Source: an uncultured Mucilaginibacter sp. (GTDB lineage: Bacteria; Bacteroidota; Bacteroidia; Sphingobacteriales; Sphingobacteriaceae). Taken from it: a stretch of 60,435 nucleotides of DNA. The stretch covers positions 1 through 60,435 of the forward strand of contig CAIWRU010000139.1 in assembly GCA_903915155.1 (NCBI GenBank), written 5' to 3'. Shown one piece after another: positions 17,040-26,483 of the stretch (position 1 is its first letter; every line of letters starts with the position of its first letter). The notes under the pieces were generated by a model. That model saw nothing but the letters and a program-made list of their open reading frames with translations. It made no database searches and was not told where the DNA came from. Made by a program: the position numbers and the translations under genes.

Positions 17040-17972
17040 ATGGCCAATAAAAACCTGTTAACGCCGCTTAACCTTTCAAAAGGCCGAGAGCTTATGAACC
17101 TGGTAGAGAACCGGAAGGCCTATACCATGAACCATTGTGAGCTGAATATTTTTGAAACTTACCAGCGTAGTGAACTGGTTCCGTTAACTTTTAGCGACCT
17201 GGTAATTACCAGCATGTTGCGCGGCAAAAAGGTGATGCATTTATTTGATAAGCCCGGCTTTGATTACCTGCCGGGCGAAACCGTGATAGTGCCGCCCAAT
17301 ATCACCATGACCATTGATTTCCCGGAAGCCACAGCGCTGCAACCCTCGCAATGCACAGCATTGGCCATAGCACACGCCGAAATTGCCAGTACCATTGATT
17401 TTTTAAACGACAATTACCCCCGTGAGGATAATAAGGCATGGCGGTTGAATTACAACCAATTCCATTTTTTTAATAATTACGAACTGGCGCAACTGATCAA
17501 CAAGCTTATACGCATAAGTACCGGCGACGCCTTAACTAAAGATATACTGGCCGGGCTAACCCTTAAGGAACTGCTGGTGCGCATTATGCAAATGCAAAAC
17601 CTGCACGAGGTAAGCGAAAATACCTTGATTGCCGACAATAACAGCCGTTTTGCTTATGTAGTTGATTATATCAATAACCACATCACCGGGAAATTAAGTA
17701 TTGACGCTTTAAGCCAGGTAGCCTTTATGAGCAAGGCCAGCTTTTTCCGGGCGTTTAAGCACGAGATGGGTATATCGCCGGTTGATTATATTATCAAACA
17801 GCGTGTTAATTTTGCCAAGCAACTAATGAGCAACCCATACAACAGCGTATCGGAGGCGTGTTTTAAGGCAGGCTTTAACAACCTGAATTATTTTAGCCGA
17901 ACATTTAAAAAGTTAGAGGGCATAACCCCCAGCACCTATAAAGCGCAGCTACACGCCACAAAATTCAATTAA
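17040..17972 (+). CDS. AraC-family transcriptional regulator
   Basis: 310 residues. The N-terminal half (1-190) looks like an AraC_N-type ligand-binding domain. The C-terminal 100 residues carry two HTH motifs: LSIDALSQVAFMSKASFFRAFKHEMGISP in part, and NSVSEACFKAGFNNLNYFSRTFKKLEGITP in part. It is divergent from the aldehyde dehydrogenase gene with a 160-base shared promoter region, so it is the likely regulator of that unit. Its stop overlaps the convergent peroxidase gene by four bases. Confidence 0.93.
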   Translation: MANKNLLTPLNLSKGRELMNLVENRKAYTMNHCELNIFETYQRSELVPLTFSDLVITSMLRGKKVMHLFDKPGFDYLPGETVIVPPNITMTIDFPEATALQPSQCTALAIAHAEIASTIDFLNDNYPREDNKAWRLNYNQFHFFNNYELAQLINKLIRISTGDALTKDILAGLTLKELLVRIMQMQNLHEVSENTLIADNNSRFAYVVDYINNHITGKLSIDALSQVAFMSKASFFRAFKHEMGISPVDYIIKQRVNFAKQLMSNPYNSVSEACFKAGFNNLNYFSRTFKKLEGITPSTYKAQLHATKFN

Positions 17973-19774
17973 TTCATTTTACTGTCGAGGCTTTTGATGA
18001 AGGATACCAGTTCATCGCATTCCTTTTTGGAAAGGTTGAGTTTATTTAATGCTAAGGTTTGATTATCTACCTTATAACCCAAACCCGCGCCACCGCCTTT
18101 GTTGTAAAAATCAACCACCTGCTCCAACGTTGTGAATACGCCATTGTGCATGTACGGCGCCGTACGGGCGGCATTGCGTACAGTGGTTATTTTAAATGCA
18201 TGTTTAAATGCGGGAGTTTTTAATATGTCATACCGTCCCATATCGGTATCAATACCTGTTTCTGCGGCACTTTCGGGCACACCTATCACTTCGCTCTCAA
18301 TTATATTAAATCGCGGCGGGAACGAGCCGTTAAACAGCGGCATATAATGGCATGTACCACATTTGGCCTTACCCATAAACAAATTGAAGCCGTTTATTTC
18401 CTGCTGGTTCATCGCCACTTTATTGCCGCGCATATAATCATCAAAGCGGCTGTTGAGCATCACCAGGCTACGCACGTATGATCCTATGGCATTCATCACC
18501 TCTAAAGTGTCAATATCCATCCTGTCCTTTTTCGGGAATGCTGCTGCAAATAATTGCCGGTACGATTTATTTTGCCACAGCTTTTGTGCAGCCATTTTCA
18601 TTGAGCCGTGCATTTCATCTTGGTTACCCACAACGGCAAGTGCCTGGTTTTCCAGGTTATCGGCCCGCAGATCATAAAACTGGGCGGGTTGCAATGCAGC
18701 ATTTATTAGCGTTGGCGTATTTCTTCTTATCAGTTTATGACTATTATCGATAACCGTATTCTTCACTAATCCATCCGTAAATGCTTTTTCAGGTTGATGA
18801 CAGGATTGACAGCTACGTGTTCCCGTGCCAGACAAAACAGGATCAGAAAAAAGTACGCGGCCTAAAGCTATCCTTTGCGGTGTAGCAAAGGCATCCAACC
18901 CCGGCGTGAAGGCATTGGGATTAAAAGCGCCTTTTTCAAACATAGTTTTTGCATCCATGTTGAGCAGGCGGTTATAACTAGTAAGTTTAAAGTTCAACTT
19001 CGTTTCCAAATTGCTCATACTTGTGGTGATCGGGTTGCCATAGTTGGTGATGAAAGCCGCCCTGTCGAACGAATCGAAATCGGTATTACTTTTAAGGTAT
19101 TTTATGGCCGAATTGAATTGCGCTGGTAAATTTTCATTACCAACGGTATCCTCATAAAGCGAAATAGCGTTTCTTACACTTTCCAAACAGGCGATGGATT
19201 CATCGGATGACTTCAAGGTAAGCGGATTATCAAAACCGGCTATACCCAATGATAGCACCCTGAAAACTTCTTGTTTTGTTGCATCGAATACCTGCCAGTT
19301 AAATATCTCGATATTGGTAAAGTAGCCTTTGTATTTGCCTATCCCGATTTGCAGTAATTTTAATTGTTGTATAAGTGCCGCCCTTTGTTTTGGATCATAC
19401 TTTGGGAATAAGTAACCCTCAATAACCTGCAAGCCTGCGGGTTGAAACACCTGCCCGCTGCCCATTTCTATCTCCTGCACCGGCGGCCCGTTCACAAACC
19501 GCGATGCGGCAGGATTAAAATATTCCGATGCCCATTCAAATTTTTTATAGGCCAGCCGGGTTTGCAAAAATAAATCCTGCAATTGCTTTTCGCTGGCATT
19601 GGGGTTTTCAGCGGCGGCAAGCAGTTTAACGCGGGCGGCATCAAAGCTGTCTACCTGTGCATCAAGCGTTCTGGCTATTTGCTTTTCCCGGCTTATCGAC
19701 AGTGAATGGCACGAAAACAACGAATACCCGATGGTAACTAAGAAGATTACAGCTATTAAAATAAATTTCTTCAT
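17969..19774 (-). CDS. Di-heme cytochrome c peroxidase with extended N-terminal domain
   Basis: 601 residues, about 250 longer than a usual di-heme peroxidase. The N-terminus has a signal with a possible lipobox (LFSC, Cys22). Residues about 25-280 are helical and resemble an imelysin-like or other periplasmic domain, though I am not certain. The peroxidase part has two heme c sites, CQSCH at 322-326 and CGTCH at 472-476, and segments such as RRNTPTLINAA, LRADNLENQA and TAPYMHNGVF typical of the MauG/CcpA family. It would act in the periplasm on peroxide or a protein substrate. The phosphoesterase gene lies 99 bases upstream on the same strand. Confidence 0.85.
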   Translation of the reverse strand: MKKFILIAVIFLVTIGYSLFSCHSLSISREKQIARTLDAQVDSFDAARVKLLAAAENPNASEKQLQDLFLQTRLAYKKFEWASEYFNPAASRFVNGPPVQEIEMGSGQVFQPAGLQVIEGYLFPKYDPKQRAALIQQLKLLQIGIGKYKGYFTNIEIFNWQVFDATKQEVFRVLSLGIAGFDNPLTLKSSDESIACLESVRNAISLYEDTVGNENLPAQFNSAIKYLKSNTDFDSFDRAAFITNYGNPITTSMSNLETKLNFKLTSYNRLLNMDAKTMFEKGAFNPNAFTPGLDAFATPQRIALGRVLFSDPVLSGTGTRSCQSCHQPEKAFTDGLVKNTVIDNSHKLIRRNTPTLINAALQPAQFYDLRADNLENQALAVVGNQDEMHGSMKMAAQKLWQNKSYRQLFAAAFPKKDRMDIDTLEVMNAIGSYVRSLVMLNSRFDDYMRGNKVAMNQQEINGFNLFMGKAKCGTCHYMPLFNGSFPPRFNIIESEVIGVPESAAETGIDTDMGRYDILKTPAFKHAFKITTVRNAARTAPYMHNGVFTTLEQVVDFYNKGGGAGLGYKVDNQTLALNKLNLSKKECDELVSFIKSLDSKMN

Positions 19775-19873
19775 CAGAAATGATCAGACTGGCTATTAAA
19801 AACAAAACAGGGTAACAGCCGGATAAGCTGTTCCCTGGTTTGTAAATACTTTTATCAAATGTTGCTTAGCGCA

Positions 19874-21232
19874 TTAAAACTTAAATGCGTTAGTAAGCGG
19901 GTTTGCATTTTGGTCGCGTGTTGCCAACGGTTTCAGATCCCATCTTTTTTCTATGAAAGAAAGGATACTCACTGTTTCATATTGAGTATGGTCAACATAT
20001 CCTTTTTTGGCAAAAGGAGAGATGATGATAGCCGGAACGCGTGTACCAGGGCCCCATTTCTTGTCTATAACCGGCGGCGCAACGTGATCCCAGAAACCAC
20101 CGTTTTCGTCATAGGTGATGATGATAACAGCATCTTTTCCATCAGGGCCGTTAAGCACATCGTTTATTAATTCAACAGTATGGTTCTCGCCCAAAGCTAC
20201 ATCTGAATAGCCCGGGTGCTCGTTATCTAAACCTAACGGTTTTACAAACGATACTGAAGGTAATGTACCTGCTTTAGCAGCCGCAATAAATTCGGTTTCG
20301 TCTTTTAGGTGGTCTTTCCTGCCTTGTGTACCGTCAGCATAGTTTTTATAATAAGCAAACGGCTGGTGATGGAACTGGAATGTTGCATCAGGGGTACCTG
20401 CTATTGCATTATTCCATCCGCCTGAATACCATGCCCATGATACGTTTTTGTCGCTCAACCTGTCGCCAATGGTAGGGTTGGTTTGTTCAGGCACTAAATT
20501 TGCAACCGGGGCAGTTGCAGGGTGTGGAGTGTTTACCGTAAAGCTGGTATTTACCACGTAACCGTCAGGGGTAACCGCGCCATCGGTAAGTACTTTACCG
20601 TTTGCATCAACAGTTGCAACTATGCTGGTTGGCGCATTCAGGAAGGTTGGACTTGCCGCAGCGATAAGCCATTGGTGATTAAGAAACGAACCGCCAAAAG
20701 CGCTGTGATAAAAATTATCGCACAGGGTATATTGCTGTACTATTGACAATAAAGATAAAAGACTGGTATTGTAATAGCCTTGCGATAAACCGGCGGAGTT
20801 ACTGTTATACAAAGCATATTTATCCATTTTGCCACCATCTATCTGCATTTGCTCCTGGTAGTAACGGTGCAAAACATCCTGCGTAATTACATCGTTAGCC
20901 ACATATTGGTCGATGTTGAAAATACCATTTGGCAGGTTGGTAGGGAAAGTCGGTGTACCGGGTATAGCAGGCAATACGGTATAGGGTGTACCTGTAGCAT
21001 CAACCTGGGTTTCGTTCGATGCATTCGCATTTTGCAAACCGTTAGCACCTGCGAATGAACCGTACAGATTATCAAAACTGTGGTTTTCCAGGTAGATAAC
21101 AACTACGTGGCCCACTTTTTTAATGTCTGCAGGGTTGGATCTGTCATTTTTTCCGCAGCTTGAAAAAGCCAGGCCCAATAGCAGTACCCCCAAACCGGGA
21201 AGTGCCATTTTTAGATTGTAATGTTTTTTCAT
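19874..21232 (-). CDS. Secreted phosphoesterase, acid phosphatase/phospholipase C family
   Basis: 452 residues. A lipoprotein-like signal (LAFSSC, Cys26) is followed by the family start VVIYLENHSFDNLYGSFAGA. Metal-binding residues of the alkaline-phosphatase superfamily include Glu/Asn in ENHSFD, and the later segments GENHTVELINDV and VIIITYDENGGFWDHVAPP. This fits PF04185-type phosphoesterases (AcpA-like, phospholipase C-like). It is probably anchored in an outer or inner membrane leaflet and releases phosphate from organic esters. It is upstream of, and likely co-transcribed with, the peroxidase gene. Confidence 0.85.
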   Translation of the reverse strand: MKKHYNLKMALPGLGVLLLGLAFSSCGKNDRSNPADIKKVGHVVVIYLENHSFDNLYGSFAGANGLQNANASNETQVDATGTPYTVLPAIPGTPTFPTNLPNGIFNIDQYVANDVITQDVLHRYYQEQMQIDGGKMDKYALYNSNSAGLSQGYYNTSLLSLLSIVQQYTLCDNFYHSAFGGSFLNHQWLIAAASPTFLNAPTSIVATVDANGKVLTDGAVTPDGYVVNTSFTVNTPHPATAPVANLVPEQTNPTIGDRLSDKNVSWAWYSGGWNNAIAGTPDATFQFHHQPFAYYKNYADGTQGRKDHLKDETEFIAAAKAGTLPSVSFVKPLGLDNEHPGYSDVALGENHTVELINDVLNGPDGKDAVIIITYDENGGFWDHVAPPVIDKKWGPGTRVPAIIISPFAKKGYVDHTQYETVSILSFIEKRWDLKPLATRDQNANPLTNAFKF

Positions 21233-21461
21233 CGGAGTGATTTGATTTTTTATGGTATAAAAGTACCCGCACTACCATAAACTGAATATTAACATTCAGT
21301 AACCACTTTATTAAAAACAGGGGCGAAAGCGTCTTTTTTAAATGAACTTAACGCCAGTTTAACACACGAAATTTTGAGGTATTTCTAATGTATTCCTTAA
21401 AAAAAACATATCCTTATTATTAAAACTTTCAAGAGACGAAATAACCGACAACTAAATCACT

Positions 21462-21818
21462 TTATTTAATTGCCTCATTTATAAACTGAAGCAACACCAA
21501 TGCATGATTATGCTCCGTATCATGGGCACCGTATAGCAGGGTTACGGTTTTATTTTTATCGATGATATCAAGCAGTGTATTTACCGCGCTGTTTTGTTTC
21601 AATTCGAGCGTATAGCGGGTGGTAAACCCCTGCCATTCCGCAGCATCATGGTGAAACCACTTTCGCAATTCGGTACTGGGTGCAATGTCTTTCAGCCATT
21701 CATCCAGATGTGCCGATTCCTTCTTCATACCGCGCGGCCATAAACGGTCGACCAATATGCGTTTGCCATCGGTTGCCTCAACTGGTTCATATACCCGTTT
21801 TACTTGCACCGTCCCCAT
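21462..21818 (-). CDS. DUF488 family protein (YeaO-like)
   Basis: 118 residues with the DUF488 core: KRVYEPVEATDGKRILVDRLWPRGM, then DIAPSTELRKWFHHD and VTLLYGAHDTEHNHALVLLQF. The family's function is uncertain. It is the last gene of the minus-strand planctomycete-type operon, seven bases after the stop of the cytochrome gene, and may be included by read-through. Confidence 0.88.
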   Translation of the reverse strand: MGTVQVKRVYEPVEATDGKRILVDRLWPRGMKKESAHLDEWLKDIAPSTELRKWFHHDAAEWQGFTTRYTLELKQNSAVNTLLDIIDKNKTVTLLYGAHDTEHNHALVLLQFINEAIK

Positions 21819-21825
21819 TGTTTAA

Positions 21826-23967
21826 CTAATTAAAAAACAGTTCGTCAACAAAAATGTAAGGCTTGTCTTTTGCCTTATCCCACACAGGTAATTTCGGCAG
21901 GGGTTTGATTAATACTTTCAAATACAAAACAGGTGCGGCATCCGATAGTTTGCACATTATTGCTTTTATGGCTACCTGATCGGCTTTTAACGGTCCTGCT
22001 ATTTTCATATTACTCAATAATTTCATCTTATCTTTATCAGCCCCACCCCAAACTTCAATTTCAAGCGGTAAAAATATCTGTGCCCCCATATTACGCATAC
22101 AATTCACCCCTATGGAATGCAGAACCACCGGTTTTTTAAACTGCATCAAAACATCCTCGTCCTTTTGCGAACCTACCCATTTGCCATCCAGAAAATTGAA
22201 GCTCCCCAGATCATTGTCTATCAGCAACTTCGAATCGACACCACCCGGCCCTGTAATAAAAGTAATGCTATCCGGTGTATAAAGGCTTTTGTTGTAAGGA
22301 AACGCCACCACATCGCTGCCGTACCAGCCTTTTTTATAAACACGGGCCTTTATGGTTGTATTATCGCTTATTGTTATGCCTGGTTTATATAATAATGATT
22401 TGATACTATCAGGATCTGTACCATCGGTAGTGTAGCGTATATCAACGCCTTTTATAGGATGGGTTATATTTAACACAAATGGCTTTGAGAATACTGCCTG
22501 CAAATTTTTAAACTGCGGTACATTTAGTTTGATAGGCTTGCCATCGTCTTTAAAACCTTCTATAAAGGTTAAATTTTTATTCGCCTTTTTTAGTTGCTGT
22601 ATTTCTTCGTCCTTTAATCCCGTATCCCAAATGGCTAATTTGGTTAAACTTTTTATGGCGATGATCTGCTTAAAATCCTGCGCGTTTAAACTGGTGCCCG
22701 CAAGTGATAATGACCGTAAATATTTTAACGAAGTAAGGTATTTCAACCCGCTGCCTGTTACATCGGTAAAATTGAGATTAAGCTCGCGGAGGTTCTCAAA
22801 CTGGCTAATGGTTTTCAATTCAGCGTCCTTAACCGGCATCTTGCTTAAATTAAGTGCTACCACCTGCTTTTTTATATCGCTCAATTCTTTTAAAACCGAT
22901 GGCGTATACCCAGTTTTATTATAAACATTAACCGCCAGCGCAGGCGAGCCTTTTGCCAGTGCATATACCCCCCTATAATTATTATTCAGTTTTTTGATGG
23001 TTTTATCATCTGCCGCCGCGAAATCATATTTGTCTTCAGCAGCGGCCGCCGGTTGTAATACGGTTGCTGCCAGTATGCGCAGCGAATCTGTTTCGGGTAG
23101 TGTTATTACCTTCTTTTTAAAATCGGCATTTTCTTTTATCCATAGGTAAACCAAAGCCATTTCAGTAGCACTTAGCTGAGGCTTGCCAGTTGGGGGCATG
23201 TGGTCTTTATCGTCCTCCGGCAAGTGAATGCGTTGCAATATCAAACTTACCTGCGGGTTGCCTGGCACAAACAACTTGCCTGTTTTACCACCTTTTAAAA
23301 TTGATGCCTCATCAGTAAGCATCAATCCGCCTTTAACTTTATCATCATTATGGCAGCTGATACATTTGGCATCGAAAATAGGCTGGATCACATCTTTATA
23401 CACCAATGCCTGGTCGATGGGCACTTTAGTAGTATTTTGCATTACCGGGGCCAATAAAAACCCTTCGCCGTGGGTAATATCGGCACCGTAGTGGCCCGCT
23501 AATATCACGCACAGCATGGTGATAACCGCGCCGCTTCTTGCTATTGCCGACCTATACCATCCCGCGTTGCGGCACCAATAAATAATAGAGCTGATGAAAA
23601 CAACGCTTGCCCCCATCCACTTATGCCATTGCAAAATATGACCGGTGTAGCCTGGCTCGCGCGAGAGGAACAAGCCCATTATGGCGGTTATCGCTGCAAG
23701 CAAGCTACCCATCAGCAATAAAGCGGTGGCAAAGTTTTGATAAAGCGCCTCATCCTTAAAAACGGGCCTGAAACGGAAAAACTCGAACACCATCCCCATC
23801 ATTAGTATCACAATAGGGAAATGCAGTATCAGCGGGTGCATACGGCCAACAGGCTGCAGCCATTGCGGGATAACCAGGTCGCTACCAAATACCAGTAAAA
23901 AAAACAGGAATACGTTTAGTACAAATAATAAAGTGTCGGCAAAGCTTTTGTAGCTGCTTTTTATCAT
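21826..23967 (-). CDS. DUF2231 membrane protein with heme c, LRR-like and C-terminal sugar-binding-like domains
   Basis: 713 residues with several modules: five or more transmembrane helices in residues 10-160 (DUF2231 type, with HPLILHFP), a heme c site CISCH at 202-206, and repeated leucine-rich segments at about 375-480 (LRELNLNFTDVTGSGLKYLTSL type). A chitobiase-like FN3 region follows (VDIRYTTDGTDPDS), then a discoidin-like tail ending KPYIFVDELFFN. The topology suggests a membrane-bound electron-transfer protein that binds something outside the cytosol. It is 18 bases downstream of the beta-propeller gene in a tight operon. Its function is not known. Confidence 0.75.
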   Translation of the reverse strand: MIKSSYKSFADTLLFVLNVFLFFLLVFGSDLVIPQWLQPVGRMHPLILHFPIVILMMGMVFEFFRFRPVFKDEALYQNFATALLLMGSLLAAITAIMGLFLSREPGYTGHILQWHKWMGASVVFISSIIYWCRNAGWYRSAIARSGAVITMLCVILAGHYGADITHGEGFLLAPVMQNTTKVPIDQALVYKDVIQPIFDAKCISCHNDDKVKGGLMLTDEASILKGGKTGKLFVPGNPQVSLILQRIHLPEDDKDHMPPTGKPQLSATEMALVYLWIKENADFKKKVITLPETDSLRILAATVLQPAAAAEDKYDFAAADDKTIKKLNNNYRGVYALAKGSPALAVNVYNKTGYTPSVLKELSDIKKQVVALNLSKMPVKDAELKTISQFENLRELNLNFTDVTGSGLKYLTSLKYLRSLSLAGTSLNAQDFKQIIAIKSLTKLAIWDTGLKDEEIQQLKKANKNLTFIEGFKDDGKPIKLNVPQFKNLQAVFSKPFVLNITHPIKGVDIRYTTDGTDPDSIKSLLYKPGITISDNTTIKARVYKKGWYGSDVVAFPYNKSLYTPDSITFITGPGGVDSKLLIDNDLGSFNFLDGKWVGSQKDEDVLMQFKKPVVLHSIGVNCMRNMGAQIFLPLEIEVWGGADKDKMKLLSNMKIAGPLKADQVAIKAIMCKLSDAAPVLYLKVLIKPLPKLPVWDKAKDKPYIFVDELFFN

Positions 23968-23985
23968 CGGCAGAAAAATAGAAAA

Positions 23986-25011
23986 TTAAACGCGTGTAAA
24001 TTTATACGGATACACTTTGCCCGATGCCCATTGCGCTACATAAAGGTTCTCGTCCTTATCCACACATACGTCATGCGGGTGTACAAATATTTTTTCGGCC
24101 TGGCTCATGGGTTGTAAAACGCCGTCTTTATAAATCGGTTCCGATCCACCTATGTTCGATACTACCTTGTTGTGTTTATCCAATATGGTGGTAAAACCTG
24201 TACCGGGATGCTGCAAATCGGGCGACATCAGTACAGCTGCATATAAGTGTTTGCCTTTTATTACCGGCCTGCAAACACAAGCTCCGGGCAGTTTGATGAT
24301 CTCTTTTAACTTGCCGTCCAGACTAAAGCGTTTAAAGCAATTGCGGGTACGGTCGGTTATTAATAACGACGGTTCGCTTTGGCGGCGGTCTATTACTATA
24401 CCATGCGCGTTATCAAAATGCTCGTCTCCCTCGCCTTTTCCGCCCCAAAAGTTTATCAGTTTACCATTCTTATCATAATGGGTAATGTATTGCGCGCCGT
24501 AGCCATCGGCAATAAAAATATCACCGTTGGTATCAATGGTAGTTTCGGTGGGGATAAATTGCTCGGCTTTTTCATATACGCCTGTCTCCAGCGGCACGTT
24601 AATAGTCATTAGTATGCGCCCATCCATGGTGGTTTTATAAACCTGGTGCTTTACAGTGTCGGTTATGTATAAAAACTCGGTGCCGTTCTCATTATTCAGC
24701 GTAAGCCCGTGGCCTCCGGGGAAATCATGCCCCCAGAAGTCAAGCAGTTTGCCGCTGGTATCGTATATCAGGATATTGTTCTTCGTTTCATTCGTCAGCA
24801 AAATAATGCGCCCTTTTGAGTCCTGCACCATCTCGTGACAATCATTCACCGGGTGGTTTTGCGGGTCGAGCTTGCCCCAGGTATTATCCATGCGATAACG
24901 CATACCATTATGGCCGTAAATCGGGCTGTCATTTTTAGCCATCAGGCCTTTTGCTATAAAAAAGCTGGCCGTAAAAACAGTGCCTTGCTTAATAAAATTT
25001 CTTCTTTCCAT
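23986..25011 (-). CDS. Beta-propeller (NHL-type) exported protein
   Basis: 341 residues. A twin-arginine-like signal (MERRNFIKQGTVFTASFFIA) is followed by repeated blades with the NHL or six-bladed-propeller pattern: VQDSKGRIILLTNE, NENGTEFLYITDTVKHQVYK, DTNGDIFIADGYGAQYITHYD and DKDENLYVAQWASGKVYPY. It is probably a periplasmic binding or lyase-like protein. It lies 12 bases from the DUF1501 gene upstream, with both in the same operon. Confidence 0.85.
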   Translation of the reverse strand: MERRNFIKQGTVFTASFFIAKGLMAKNDSPIYGHNGMRYRMDNTWGKLDPQNHPVNDCHEMVQDSKGRIILLTNETKNNILIYDTSGKLLDFWGHDFPGGHGLTLNNENGTEFLYITDTVKHQVYKTTMDGRILMTINVPLETGVYEKAEQFIPTETTIDTNGDIFIADGYGAQYITHYDKNGKLINFWGGKGEGDEHFDNAHGIVIDRRQSEPSLLITDRTRNCFKRFSLDGKLKEIIKLPGACVCRPVIKGKHLYAAVLMSPDLQHPGTGFTTILDKHNKVVSNIGGSEPIYKDGVLQPMSQAEKIFVHPHDVCVDKDENLYVAQWASGKVYPYKFTRV

Positions 25012-25023
25012 AATAGTTTGTTA

Positions 25024-26478
25024 TCAAGTTATAATATCGCGCACAACATTGCCGGCAACATCGGTAAGCCTGTAGCGGCGGCCCTGGCTTTTAAAGGTTA
25101 GTTTTTTATGGTCGATGCCTAACTGATTGAGCACCGTGGCGTGAAAATCATGCACATGCACCTGGTTTTTAACAATATTATAGCCAAAATCGTCAGTTTC
25201 GCCATAAACCATTCCCGGTTTAACGCCGCCACCTGCCATCCAGATGCTAAAGCCATTCGGGTGATGGTCGCGACCGTAATTGTTTGGCAGCAATTTACCC
25301 TGGCTATAACTTGTACGGCCAAATTCGCCGCCCCAAATTACCAGTGTTTCATCAAGCAGGCCGCGTTGTTTCAGGTCGGTAACCAATGCTGCCGATGCCT
25401 GGTCAACATCCTTTGCCTGCCCCGCCATTTCGGTAGGCAGATTGCCATGCTGATCCCAGCCCTGGTGATACAGTTGAACAAAGCGTACACCATTTTCCGA
25501 TAGTTTCCGCGCAAGCAAACAATTAGCCGCGTAAGTACCCGGAACCAAACAATCGGGACCGTACATTTTTATGGTATCGTCCGATTCTTTGGAAACATCC
25601 ATTATCTCGGGCACAGCCGTTTGCATACGGTAGGCCATTTCATATTGCTGTACTTTGGTATTTATTTCGGGGTCACCAAATTCTTTGTAGGATATATCGT
25701 TCAGCGCTGCAATATGGTCTATCATTTTTCGGCGCTCGTGCCTGTTCATACCATCGGGGTCTTTCAAATACAATACAGGGTCTTCGCTGCTGCTGAATTG
25801 CACCCCCTGGTGGATGGAATCCAAAAAGCCGTTGCTCCATAGTTTTGAATAAACGCCCTGCCCATTTCCTTTGCCTTTTGAAAGCAGCACTGTGAAGGCA
25901 GGCAGGTTTTTATTCTCGCTACCCAAGCCATAACTTACCCACGAGCCCATGCTCGGCCTGTTGCCCTGCTGCGCCCCGGTTTGGAAAAATGTAAGCGCCG
26001 GGTCGTGGTTAATAGCCTCGGTGAACATGGATTTGATGATACATATATCGTCGGCTATTTTACCGATGTGCGGGAACAGGTCACTTATCCATGCCCGTGA
26101 TTCGCCGTATTGTTTAAAATCATAATAAGAGCCTACCAGCGGGAATGAGGTTTGTTTGGCCGTCATTCCGGTTAATATCTGGGTGCCGCGTACCGATGGC
26201 GGCAGCTCCTGCCCCATCATTTGCCGCAATTTGGGTTTGTAGTCGAACGACTCTAGCTGCGATGGCGCGCCGTTTTGGAAAAGATAGATAACCCTTTTAG
26301 CCTTAGGCGCAAAGTTGGGGATACCCGGGATAAAATCGTCCGCATCGCTATCGCTACCGCTAAAAAGATTGGGTATAAGCAACGAGCCAAGCGCCACACT
26401 ACCCAGGCCTAAACTCAGCCTCGATAAAAACTTTCTCCTGTTTAAATTCAGGTGATGCTCCAGCAAATCATTTTCCAT
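25024..26478 (-). CDS. DUF1501 family exported protein
   Basis: 484 residues of the DUF1501 family, which has a sulfatase/alkaline-phosphatase-like fold. An N-terminal twin-arginine motif NRRKFL (13-18) and a hydrophobic stretch follow. Characteristic segments: YLFQNGAPSQLESFDYKP, SYGLGSENKNLPAF, YHQGWDQHGNLP, VIWGGEFGRTS and GRDHHPNGFSIWMAGGG. Family members are commonly found beside DUF1549/DUF1553 cytochromes, as here (six bases downstream of it). The catalytic role is unproven. Confidence 0.9.
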   Translation of the reverse strand: MENDLLEHHLNLNRRKFLSRLSLGLGSVALGSLLIPNLFSGSDSDADDFIPGIPNFAPKAKRVIYLFQNGAPSQLESFDYKPKLRQMMGQELPPSVRGTQILTGMTAKQTSFPLVGSYYDFKQYGESRAWISDLFPHIGKIADDICIIKSMFTEAINHDPALTFFQTGAQQGNRPSMGSWVSYGLGSENKNLPAFTVLLSKGKGNGQGVYSKLWSNGFLDSIHQGVQFSSSEDPVLYLKDPDGMNRHERRKMIDHIAALNDISYKEFGDPEINTKVQQYEMAYRMQTAVPEIMDVSKESDDTIKMYGPDCLVPGTYAANCLLARKLSENGVRFVQLYHQGWDQHGNLPTEMAGQAKDVDQASAALVTDLKQRGLLDETLVIWGGEFGRTSYSQGKLLPNNYGRDHHPNGFSIWMAGGGVKPGMVYGETDDFGYNIVKNQVHVHDFHATVLNQLGIDHKKLTFKSQGRRYRLTDVAGNVVRDIIT

Positions 26479-26483
26479 AGCGC

